DNA of 7,588 nt from Euzebyaceae bacterium (GTDB taxonomy: Bacteria > Actinomycetota > Nitriliruptoria > Euzebyales > Egibacteraceae), in NCBI GenBank assembly GCA_013696915.1, contig JACCXR010000056.1, forward strand, positions 1 through 7,588, in the 5' to 3' direction. Each line of letters opens with the position of its first letter. The first letter of the stretch is position 1. A program made the position numbers and the translations under genes. Below the pieces are notes generated by a model that did not search any database, was not told where the DNA came from, and saw only the letters and a list, made by a program, of their open reading frames with translations. Shown here in pieces: positions 1-5,717 of the stretch.

Positions 1-1
1 G

Positions 2-757
2 GCGCTGCTCGAGGTGTCGGGGATCCACGCCGGCTACGGCCGCATCCGGGCGCTGCGCGGCGTCGACGTCGAGGTCGACGAGGGCGAGGCCGTGACGATC
101 ATCGGCGCGAACGGCGCCGGCAAGTCGACCCTGATGCGCGCCCTCGCCGGTCTGCTCCCCCCGGCGGCGGGGTCGGTGGCGCTCGACGGCCGCGCCGTCA
201 CGGGCAGGCCGGCGGTCGCGATGGTCCGGGCCGGCCTCAGCCTCGTGCCGGAGGGCCGCCAGGTCTTTGCCGCCCTCAGCGTGCGCGACAACCTGCTCCT
301 CGGCGGGTACCGGCGCCGGCGGGACAAGGCGATCCCCGGCGACCTCGACGAGGTTCTCGCGCTCTTCCCGGCGCTCGCCGACCGCCAGGGGCAGCTCGCC
401 GGGACCCTGTCCGGCGGCGAGCAGCAGATGCTCGCCATCGGGCGCGGCCTGATGTCCAGGCCGCGCGTGCTGCTGCTCGACGAGCCGTCGCTCGGTCTCG
501 CGCCGCTGGCGGTCGCGGAGGTGGTGACGCAACTCATCGGCCTTCGGGACCGCGGGACGACCATCCTGCTCGTCGAGCAGAACGCCCGCGCCGCGATGCG
601 GGTCGCGACCCGCGGGTACGTGCTGGCCCACGGGCGGGTCCTGCTCGCCGGTACCACCGACGAGCTGCTCGCCGACCCGGCCGTGAAGGCGGCCTACCTG
701 GGCGGCGGCCTCGAACCTGGCGCCCCCCAACCCTCCGCCCCGCCCCCCAACCCTTGA
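2..757 (+). CDS. livF: Branched-chain amino acid ABC transporter ATP-binding protein, LivF type (5' end outside window)
   Basis: This is the cytoplasmic ATPase that, with LivG, would power a LivHM-type importer for branched-chain amino acids or related amides. The reading frame is open to the left edge: the codons at 2-13 read A-L-L-E and continue into V-S-G-I-H-A-G-Y-G, the usual LivF N-terminus. The GTG at 14 is therefore an internal Val, and the true start lies a few codons upstream. Walker A GANGAGKST is at 104-130, the ABC signature LSGGEQQ at 407-427 and Walker B VLLLDEP at 467-487. The usual switch histidine is Gln in LVEQNA (Gln codon 578-580), which is typical of LivF and separates it from LivG. 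The family normally ends near the AYLGG motif; here a Pro-rich tail of about 14 residues follows, and the TGA stop lies inside a hairpin repeat. The rest of the liv operon would lie to the left. Family assignment is firm; the transported substrate is inferred. Confidence 0.93.
   Translation, partial: ALLEVSGIHAGYGRIRALRGVDVEVDEGEAVTIIGANGAGKSTLMRALAGLLPPAAGSVALDGRAVTGRPAVAMVRAGLSLVPEGRQVFAALSVRDNLLLGGYRRRRDKAIPGDLDEVLALFPALADRQGQLAGTLSGGEQQMLAIGRGLMSRPRVLLLDEPSLGLAPLAVAEVVTQLIGLRDRGTTILLVEQNARAAMRVATRGYVLAHGRVLLAGTTDELLADPAVKAAYLGGGLEPGAPQPSAPPPNP
721..753 (-). other. Predicted G-quadruplex-forming tract at the 3' end of livF
   Basis: The plus strand carries two exact copies of CGCCCCCCAACCC (721-733 and 741-753) with another C-run between them. 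The minus strand therefore has at least four G-runs of three or more, separated by loops of 1-4 bases, which fits the canonical G-quadruplex pattern. The tract encodes the odd Pro-rich C-terminus of LivF and runs directly into the first hairpin repeat. It resembles the CGCCCCAACC boundary found before the next two hairpin copies, so it probably belongs to the repeat rather than to the ancestral livF. Folding is a prediction only. Confidence 0.5.
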
Positions 758-956
758 AGGGTAGACGCGACTGGCGGCGTCTACCCTTCGAACCCTGGAG
801 GCCGCCGCGCCGGGGCCTCCCGCGGCCGCCCCCGTCGGTGCCGCGCCCCAACCTTTGAAGGGTAGACGCGACTGGCGGCGTCTACCCTTCGAACCCTGGA
901 GGCCGCCGCGGCCGGGGCCTCCCGCGGCCGGCCCCGTCGGTGCCGCGCCCCAACCT
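754..956. repeat. Two tandem full copies of a ~101-base unit carrying a palindromic hairpin
   Basis: Two near-identical units lie head to tail, 754-854 (101 bases) and 855-956 (102 bases). They differ by one inserted G and one substitution in the GC-rich spacer. A third unit starts at 957 but keeps only the palindrome. Each unit starts with a palindrome (arms GAAGGGTAGACGC and GCGTCTACCCTTC, perfect 13-bp stem extended by a G-T and two A-T pairs, 8-base loop GACTGGCG), followed by about 63 bases of GC-rich spacer ending in CGCCCCAACC. Palindrome 1 spans 754-791 and palindrome 2 spans 855-892. No T-run follows the stems, so they are not classical intrinsic terminators. They may still impede transcription out of livF, or be REP/BIME-like dispersed elements. 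Near-identity of the spacers suggests a recent duplication. Confidence 0.85.
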
Positions 957-994
957 TTGAAGGGTAGGCGCAGCTGGTGGCGTCTACCCTTCGG
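957..994. repeat. Third copy of the hairpin palindrome
   Basis: The left arm is GAAGGGTAGGCGC (959-971) and the right arm GCGTCTACCCTTC (980-992). One base of the left arm differs from copies 1 and 2, giving a G-T wobble, so pairing is kept in RNA. The loop is AGCTGGTG rather than GACTGGCG. Sequence identity with the tandem unit fades just after the right arm, where a different low-complexity stretch begins. This marks the right end of the 101-base periodic array. Confidence 0.8.
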
Positions 995-998
995 CTCT

Positions 999-1090
999 TG
1001 GTGTCTTGGTGCGCCGAGGGGACTCCTGGTGTGTCTTGGTGCGCGGGGGCCGACTGGCGGTGGGCGGGCGCCGACTGGCGGTGGGCGGGC
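999..1090. repeat. Short tandem and direct repeats between hairpin copies 3 and 4
   Basis: A perfect 21-base tandem duplication occupies 1049-1069 and 1070-1090; the unit contains CCGACTGGCGGTGGGCGGGC. Upstream, the phrase GTGTCTTGGTGCGC occurs twice between about 1001 and 1044. No start or ribosome binding site in this stretch looks like the beginning of a gene, and the predicted peptides in all frames are low-complexity. I see it as non-coding, repeat-derived DNA. Confidence 0.7.
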
Positions 1091-1111
1091 CGCCCTCGGC
1101 GCCCTCGGCGG

Positions 1112-1149
1112 TTGAAGGGTAGACGCCCCGATCGGCGCCAACCCTTCAA
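1112..1149. repeat. Fourth, diverged copy of the hairpin palindrome, upstream of the lipoprotein gene
   Basis: The left arm TTGAAGGGTAGACGCC (1112-1127) pairs with the right arm GGCGCCAACCCTTCAA (1134-1149) at 14 of 16 positions around a 6-base loop, CCGATC. The left arm is identical to copies 1 and 2, while the loop and right arm have drifted. It ends 91 bases before the lipoprotein start codon, so it would lie in the promoter region or 5' leader of that gene. It might act there as an operator-like palindrome or leader hairpin, but nothing in the sequence shows regulation directly. Confidence 0.75.
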
Positions 1150-1229
1150 TCGAGCCGCCGGGCCTTCGCGGACGGAACCGCCCCGCCGATCCGGGCGTCC
1201 AACCGCCCGACAGCGGAAAGCGGGACGAC

Positions 1230-1234
1230 GGAGG
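1230..1234 (+). promoter_or_regulatory. Ribosome binding site of the beta-propeller lipoprotein
   Basis: GGAGG lies six bases before the ATG at 1241. This fixes the start there, although the frame is open much further upstream through the repeat region. No convincing -35/-10 pair is visible between the fourth palindrome and this site. Confidence 0.8.
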
Positions 1235-1240
1235 CAGGTC

Positions 1241-3310
1241 ATGGGCAAGGTTGCGAAGGCGATGGCGGCGGTGCTGGCGCTGGTGCTGGCGGGGTGCACG
1301 TCGGGGGGCGGGGAGCGCAGCGGCGCTCCGCGCGGAGGCGGCGCGGGTGCGCTGGGCACGGTCGTCCTCGCCAGCGCGCTGCAGCCGTTCGACGGCTGCG
1401 ACGACCTGCTGCGCTACTTCACCGACGCCGCGGCCGACATGGTCGGCCCGTGGGGCCTCGGCGGGTCCGCGGGCGGCGACATGGTGGTCCTGGAAACGGC
1501 CGCCGCCGCGGCGGAGGACACCGCGGGCGGGGGCGAGGGCGACGCCGCCGTCCCGGCGCCGGCGCAGGCCCGCGCGGCGGGCGAGGGCGCAACCGTCTCG
1601 GGCACCAACGTCCAGGAGGCCGGCGTCGACGAACCGGACATCGTCAAGACCGACGGCCGCCGGATGATCGCCGTGGCCCAGGGCCGCCTCCAGGTCCTCG
1701 ACCTCACCGGCGGGACGCCCCGCCTGGCCGCGACGCTCCAGCTGCCCCCCGGCTGGGGCCACGAGCTGCTCCTCGACGGCGACACCGCCCTCGTGCTCGC
1801 CCACAGCGACAGCGCCCAGACCCCGGGGGCCCGTCCCCTCCCCGCCCCGGACCCGGCGACCGACATGATGTTCCCCGCACCTTCGAGCCCCCTCAGCGTC
1901 CTGTCGATGATCGACCTGTCCGACCCCGCCGCCCCGCAGGAGATCGCCACGCTCCAGCTGGACGGGGACTACCGTTCCGCCCGGATGGTCGACGGCGTCG
2001 CCAGGGTGGTCGTGCGGTCCTGGCCGACGGGGCTGCCGTTCGTCTTCCCCGAGGGCGGGGGCCTGCGCGCCGAGCGCGACGCGACCGAGCGCAACCGCGA
2101 GATCGTCGCCAACTCCACGATCGACAACTGGCTGCCGTACTACGTCCTCACCGACCGGCGCTTCGGGCAGGAGGCCACCAGCGAGGGCACGCTGCTCGAC
2201 TGCGAGCAGGTCACCCACCCGCAGGAGTTCTCCGGCCTCGGCATGCTCTCGGTGCTGACCGTCGACCTCGGCGGCACCCTCGAACCCACAGGCTCGACCG
2301 GCATCGTCGCGGACGGCGACACCGTCTACGCCTCCCCGGAGAACCTCTACGTGGCCACGAGCCGGTGGCTGCCGCAGCTGATCGACCCGCGCGCGGACAT
2401 CGCGCCGGCCGCCGACGACGTCACCACCGAGTTGCACGCCTTCGACATCACCGACCCGGCGGCGACCCGCTACCGCGCATCGGGCGAGGTGTCCGGCCAC
2501 CTGCTCAACCAGTGGTCGCTGTCCGAACACGCGGGCAACCTGCGGGTGGCGACGACGACAAACAACTCGGGGCAGCCGGGGGCGGTGTCGGAGAGCGCGG
2601 TGGCCGTCCTCGCCGAACGCGACGGTGAGCTCGTCGAGGTCGGCCGTGTCGGCGGGCTCGGCCGCACCGAGCAGATCTACGCCGTCCGCTTCCTCGGCGA
2701 CATCGCGGCCGTCGTGACGTTCCGCCAGACCGACCCGCTGTATCTGCTCGACCTCGCCGACCCGACCGCTCCGCGGGTGCTCGGCGAGCTCAAGATCCCC
2801 GGGTACTCGGCCTACCTCCACCCGGTCGGCGACGGCCGGCTCCTCGGGGTCGGCCAGGACGCGGACGACCAGGGCCGCGTGCTGGGCTCGCAGGTCTCGC
2901 TGTTCGACATCACCGACCTGGCCAACCCGACCCAGCTCGCGCAGCTGAAGTTCGGCGACGGCTCCAGCGAGGTCGAGTACGACCACCGGGCCTTCCTGTA
3001 CTGGGCCGAGACGGGGCTCGCGGTGATGCCGCTGCAGACCTGGGCCTACGACGAGGCGACCGGCACCGAGGACGTCTTCACGGGCGCCCTCGGCGTGCAG
3101 GTCGACTCCCAGGCAGGAGCCCTGCGGGAGGCGGGGCGGCTCACCCACGGGCCCGACGAGCAGCCCCCCGGCCAGTTCGACTACCGGGCGCAGATCCGTC
3201 GGGCGCTGGTCGTCGGCGGCACGCTGTACACCGTGTCGGAACTCGGCGTCGAGACGAGCGCCCTGGACACGCTCGCAGACACCGGCTGGGTCGCGTTTTC
3301 GGCCCGCTGA
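1241..3310 (+). CDS. Secreted beta-propeller domain lipoprotein (PF09826-type)
   Basis: A 689-residue exported protein of unknown biochemical role. The N-terminus is a lipoprotein signal: basic start (K3, K6), hydrophobic core and lipobox L16-A17-G18-C19. The mature protein would be acylated at Cys19 and anchored on the outer face of the membrane. A Gly/Ala-rich, low-complexity linker follows, containing F50-D-G-C53. The family hallmark GTNVQEAGVDEPDIVKTDG occupies residues 121-139. The rest is rich in repeated blade-like strands (for example VLDLTG, SMIDLSDPAAP, LFDITDLANP, AFDITDP), as expected for a beta propeller. Apart from Cys19 the only cysteines I see are Cys53 and Cys321 (LLDCEQV), which could form a disulfide. 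ATG at 1241 is chosen for its ribosome binding site and signal peptide; the upstream extension is repeat DNA. Length fits the family. It ends 3 bases from the convergent PEBP gene. Family assignment is strong; function is unknown. Confidence 0.92.
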   Translation: MGKVAKAMAAVLALVLAGCTSGGGERSGAPRGGGAGALGTVVLASALQPFDGCDDLLRYFTDAAADMVGPWGLGGSAGGDMVVLETAAAAAEDTAGGGEGDAAVPAPAQARAAGEGATVSGTNVQEAGVDEPDIVKTDGRRMIAVAQGRLQVLDLTGGTPRLAATLQLPPGWGHELLLDGDTALVLAHSDSAQTPGARPLPAPDPATDMMFPAPSSPLSVLSMIDLSDPAAPQEIATLQLDGDYRSARMVDGVARVVVRSWPTGLPFVFPEGGGLRAERDATERNREIVANSTIDNWLPYYVLTDRRFGQEATSEGTLLDCEQVTHPQEFSGLGMLSVLTVDLGGTLEPTGSTGIVADGDTVYASPENLYVATSRWLPQLIDPRADIAPAADDVTTELHAFDITDPAATRYRASGEVSGHLLNQWSLSEHAGNLRVATTTNNSGQPGAVSESAVAVLAERDGELVEVGRVGGLGRTEQIYAVRFLGDIAAVVTFRQTDPLYLLDLADPTAPRVLGELKIPGYSAYLHPVGDGRLLGVGQDADDQGRVLGSQVSLFDITDLANPTQLAQLKFGDGSSEVEYDHRAFLYWAETGLAVMPLQTWAYDEATGTEDVFTGALGVQVDSQAGALREAGRLTHGPDEQPPGQFDYRAQIRRALVVGGTLYTVSELGVETSALDTLADTGWVAFSAR

Positions 3311-3319
3311 ACCTCAGCG
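3305..3319. other. Short palindrome containing both convergent stop codons
   Basis: CGCTGA-ACC-TCAGCG forms a perfect 6-bp stem with a 3-base loop. The lipoprotein TGA (3308-3310) and the PEBP TGA (complement of 3314-3316) are mirror images within it, and both proteins end in Arg followed by TGA. The stem is short and lacks a T-run, so a bidirectional terminator is only a possibility. Confidence 0.4.
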
Positions 3320-3778
3320 CTCGTAGGTGCCGACCAGCCTCGCCTGCTCGATGACGTGGTCGGCGATGCGGTCGAGCAGCTCGGCGCGGGACAGCCCCGG
3401 TGCCGCGTCGAGCTCGGTGTCGAGCGCGTAGAGCCAGAAGTAGTAGTGGTGGGGTCCGTGGCCCTCGGGCGGCATCGGCCCGCCGTAGCCGGGCTTGCCG
3501 CCGTCCGCCATTCCCTCGACGAACGCGCCGCCGCCGCCCTCACCGATGCCGTTGGCCGAGGCCGGGATCCCGTAGACCACCCAGTGGGTGAAGCCGTGCG
3601 GCCGCGGCGCGTCCGGGTCGTGGCAGATCAGCGCGAGCTGGGCGGTCCCCTCCGGCACACCGCTCCACTCCAGCGCCGGCGAAACGTCCTCGCCCTCGCC
3701 GGTGTGGCGGGTCGGGATGGCGCCTCCGGGCTGGAACGCCGGGCTGGAGATGGTCAGGTCCTTGATGTTCAGTGGCAC
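3314..3778 (-). CDS. YbhB/YbcL-family PEBP (Raf kinase inhibitor-like) protein
   Basis: A 154-residue cytosolic protein of the phosphatidylethanolamine-binding fold. Bacterial members bind small anionic ligands; their physiological role is mostly unsettled. Family motifs are clear: SSPAF near residue 12, GEGEDVSPALEWSGVP (27-42), the ligand-pocket stretch DPDAP at 54-58 followed by FTHWVVYGIP (63-72), and GHGPHHYYFWLYALD (106-120). The start is GTG with GGAGG five bases upstream on the minus strand, giving the usual 150-160 residue family length. The frame stays open further upstream but overlaps the divergent methyltransferase gene and has no family similarity there. The gene is convergent with the lipoprotein gene and divergent from the methyltransferase gene across 78 bases. 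No signal peptide is visible. Confidence 0.93.
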   Translation of the reverse strand: MPLNIKDLTISSPAFQPGGAIPTRHTGEGEDVSPALEWSGVPEGTAQLALICHDPDAPRPHGFTHWVVYGIPASANGIGEGGGGAFVEGMADGGKPGYGGPMPPEGHGPHHYYFWLYALDTELDAAPGLSRAELLDRIADHVIEQARLVGTYER

Positions 3779-3856
3779 GGTTTCCTCCGCGGTCGTGGTA
3801 TCTCCTCCGGCTATACATGTCACGAACGAGGCCTTCCCACACCGGAAGGACGGCCA
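3779..3856. promoter_or_regulatory. Divergent intergenic region between the PEBP and methyltransferase genes
   Basis: These 78 bases must carry the start signals of both flanking genes. GGAGG for PEBP (complement of 3784-3788) and GGAAGGA for the methyltransferase (3844-3850) are clear. In between lies a small AT-richer patch, CTATACATGT (3811-3820), containing TATACA at 3812-3817. This could be a -10 element for the plus strand, but no good -35 hexamer stands 16-18 bases upstream. A minus-strand reading of the patch is equally weak. Promoter placement is a guess; the two ribosome binding sites are solid. Confidence 0.4.
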
Positions 3857-4375
3857 TTGACCCCTCCCTCGGCGTGGATCGTGCGGTTCGCACCCCTCGT
3901 TCCGGACGGCGGGATGGTGCTCGACGTCGCCTGCGGAGCGGGGCGGCACACGCGCCTGATGCTCGCCCGCGGGCATGGTGTGGTCGCCGTCGACCGCGAC
4001 GTCTCGGGCATCGCGGACCTGGCCGCGGACCCGCGGGTAGAGATCGTCGAGGCCGATCTCGAGGACGGGCGGACGTCCCCGCTCGCGGACCGCCGCTTCG
4101 CCGGGGTCGTCGTCACGAACTACCTCCACCGGCCGCTGCTGGCGGGTCTGGTCGCCGCCGTCGCCGAGGGCGGCGTGCTGCTCTACGAGACCTTCGCCGT
4201 GGGCCATCCGGGACCGCCCGCGAACTCCGACTTCCTGCTGCGGCCGGGCGAGCTCATCGATGCCGTGCGCGGCCGCCTCGAGGTCGTGGCGTACGAGCAC
4301 GCCGACGTCGAGGCGCCCCGCCGCGCCCGCGTCCAGCGCCTCTGCGCCGTGCGGCCCCGCCGGGCCCTGGTGTGA
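3857..4375 (+). CDS. Small class I SAM-dependent methyltransferase
   Basis: A 172-residue predicted cytosolic methyltransferase of unknown substrate. SAM-binding motif I is VLDVACGAGRH (residues 21-31), and an acidic residue at the end of the next strand (VVAVDRD, D46) would contact the SAM ribose. VEIVEADLED and FAGVVVTNYLHRPLL follow in the places expected for the third strand and motif IV. The opening PSAWIVRFAPLV is typical of a family of short actinobacterial methyltransferases. The start is taken as TTG at 3857 because GGAAGGA ends six bases before it and the frame then begins just ahead of the conserved PSAW; GTG at 3881 is a weaker alternative. Upstream in-frame sequence lies antisense to the PEBP gene and is not family-like. 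It precedes the aldo/keto reductase by 74 bases on the same strand, so co-transcription is possible. The protein is somewhat shorter than most relatives. Confidence 0.87.
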   Translation: MTPPSAWIVRFAPLVPDGGMVLDVACGAGRHTRLMLARGHGVVAVDRDVSGIADLAADPRVEIVEADLEDGRTSPLADRRFAGVVVTNYLHRPLLAGLVAAVAEGGVLLYETFAVGHPGPPANSDFLLRPGELIDAVRGRLEVVAYEHADVEAPRRARVQRLCAVRPRRALV

Positions 4376-4449
4376 AAGCGCGACGAACGGCCAGGATGGG
4401 AGCGACCACCCGATCCCGCGACCCACGCGCCCCTCAGGAGACCCACCCC

Positions 4450-5421
4450 ATGGAGTACACGCACCTCGGCCGCACCGGGCTGTCCGTCAGCCCGCTCTGC
4501 CTCGGCACCATGAACTTCGGCCCGGAGACGAGCGAGGACGACGCGCACGCGATCATGGACGCCGCGCTCGACCGCGGCATCAACTTCTTCGACACCGCGA
4601 ACGTCTACGGCTGGCGGCAGGGCGAGGGAGTGACAGAGCAGATCATCGGCCGGTGGTTCGCCAAGGGCGGGCAGCGCCGCGACAAGACGGTGATCGCGAC
4701 GAAGGTCTACGGATCGATGAGCGACTGGCCGAACGACACCTTCCTGTCGGCGCGCAACATCCGGCGGGCGTGCGACGCCTCGCTCCGGCGCCTGCAGACC
4801 GACCACATCGACCTCTACCAGATGCACCACGTCGACCGGAACACGCCGTGGGAGGAGATCTGGCAGGCGATGGACCTGCTCGTGCAGCAGGGCAAGGTGC
4901 TCTACGTCGGATCGTCGAACTTCGCCGGCTGGCACATCGCGCAGGCGCAGGAGGCCGCCAAGGCTCGGCACTTCCTGGGACTGGTCAGCGAGCAGTCGCT
5001 CTACAACCTGTCCGCCCGCACCGTGGAACTGGAGGTCGTGCCCGCGTGCGAGGCCTACGGCATGGGACTGATCCCGTGGAGCCCGCTCGCGAGCGGGCTG
5101 CTCGGCGGCATCCTGCGCAAGGAGCAGCAGGGCCGCTCGGCCTCCGACCGCGTCCAGGAGCGCCTCGCCGGGTGCCGCGACCAGATCGAGCGCTACGAAT
5201 CCCTGTGCGACGAACTGGGCGAGCAGCCCGCCGACGTCGGCCTCGCCTGGCTCGTCCGCCAGCCGGTGGTCACGGCGCCCATCATCGGACCGCGGACCAT
5301 GGAGCAGCTCGACGGAGCCATGCGAGCGCTGGAGATCACCCTCGACGACAAGGCCATCCAGCGCCTGGACGAGATCTTCCCCGGTCCGGGCGGCACCGCG
5401 CCCGAGGCCTACGCCTGGTAG
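4450..5421 (+). CDS. Aldo/keto reductase
   Basis: A 323-residue NADPH-dependent oxidoreductase of the AKR (beta/alpha)8-barrel family; the natural substrate cannot be told. The catalytic tetrad is complete: D48 and Y53 in FFDTANVYG, K85 in VIATKVYG and H126 in DLYQMHHVD. The N-terminal LGRTGLSVSPLCLGTMNFG is typical of Tas/YghZ-like and potassium-channel-beta-like members. VGSSNFAGW, IPWSPLASGLLGG and the late APIIGPRTMEQL segment mark the later barrel strands and the cofactor-binding region. The start ATG is preceded by AGGAG (4436-4440) with a nine-base spacer, and full family length follows. It is downstream of the methyltransferase on the same strand. Its last 13 bases overlap the 3' end of the convergent ANTAR gene. 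Family call is firm. Confidence 0.95.
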   Translation: MEYTHLGRTGLSVSPLCLGTMNFGPETSEDDAHAIMDAALDRGINFFDTANVYGWRQGEGVTEQIIGRWFAKGGQRRDKTVIATKVYGSMSDWPNDTFLSARNIRRACDASLRRLQTDHIDLYQMHHVDRNTPWEEIWQAMDLLVQQGKVLYVGSSNFAGWHIAQAQEAAKARHFLGLVSEQSLYNLSARTVELEVVPACEAYGMGLIPWSPLASGLLGGILRKEQQGRSASDRVQERLAGCRDQIERYESLCDELGEQPADVGLAWLVRQPVVTAPIIGPRTMEQLDGAMRALEITLDDKAIQRLDEIFPGPGGTAPEAYAW

Positions 5422-5657
5422 GGGCCGACGTCCACGGTGCCGTCCACGACGCCCTGGGCGACGGCGCGGAGCTTGGTGTTGTGCCGTCGCGCGTAGTTGC
5501 GGAGCACGACGAAGGCGTCGTCGGGGCCGACGCGCAACCGCTCGACCAGCACGCCCTTGGCCTGCTCGATCACCACCCGGCTGTCAAGGGCCTGCTGGAG
5601 CTGCCGGTTGAGGAGGCGGGACTCGTCGATCGCGCGGGCGTTCGCGCGCGGGCGCAA
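5409..5657 (-). CDS. ANTAR domain-only RNA-binding protein (putative antiterminator)
   Basis: The encoded protein is about 82 residues and almost entirely one ANTAR domain, an RNA-binding module that in characterised cases binds paired hairpins in leader transcripts and prevents termination. With the TTG start, residues 15-70 carry the pattern: LLNRQLQQALDSRVVIEQ forms the leading helix, AKGVLVERL (33-41) is the family signature, and DDAFVVLRNYARRHNTKL (46-63) forms the final helices. No GAF or receiver domain precedes it, although those are common partners. The start is uncertain: TTG at 5657 is the only start codon near the domain in frame, and it has no good ribosome binding site. The frame remains open far upstream, but that part is antisense to the phosphatase gene and resembles no domain. 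The gene overlaps the aldo/keto reductase by 13 bases and diverges from the sensor phosphatase. An N-terminally truncated remnant is an alternative reading. Confidence 0.75.
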   Translation of the reverse strand: MRPRANARAIDESRLLNRQLQQALDSRVVIEQAKGVLVERLRVGPDDAFVVLRNYARRHNTKLRAVAQGVVDGTVDVGPYQA

Positions 5658-5717
5658 CGGGCGGTCCGGGCGACCAGAGGGTTGCGCCCCGCCGCCGCCC
5701 GGCGATGATGCTTCCGC

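Noticed and set aside
754..994. Target hairpins for the ANTAR protein
   Set aside because: ANTAR targets are two adjacent hairpins with six-base loops having A at position 1 and G at position 4. Here the loops are eight bases, the third copy lacks the A, and the hairpins are about 100 bases apart. Copies 1 and 2 contain ACTGGC inside the loop, but only with a G-G closing mismatch.
754..1149. CRISPR-like array
   Set aside because: The repeats are long palindromes at ~101-base spacing with near-identical rather than unique intervening sequence, and there are only a few copies. No cas gene is in the window.
977..1240. N-terminal extension of the lipoprotein gene upstream of ATG 1241
   Set aside because: The extension reads through repeat DNA and would bury the lipoprotein signal peptide inside the protein; the ribosome binding site and lipobox both support 1241.
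781..1359. A 192-codon minus-strand open frame, and an overlapping plus-strand one from 855, through the hairpin repeats
   Set aside because: The predicted peptides are Arg/Pro/Ala-rich and internally repetitive only because the DNA repeats are. They lack ribosome binding sites and recognisable domains, as expected for chance open frames in very GC-rich repeat DNA.
4369..4397. Promoter for the aldo/keto reductase (CAGGAT at 4392-4397)
   Set aside because: The -35 match at normal spacing is no better than chance in this composition, and read-through from the methyltransferase gene is equally possible.
3779..4426. Long minus-strand extension of the PEBP frame
   Set aside because: It lies antisense to the methyltransferase gene and has no PEBP similarity before the GTG at 3778, which has its own ribosome binding site and yields the standard family length.
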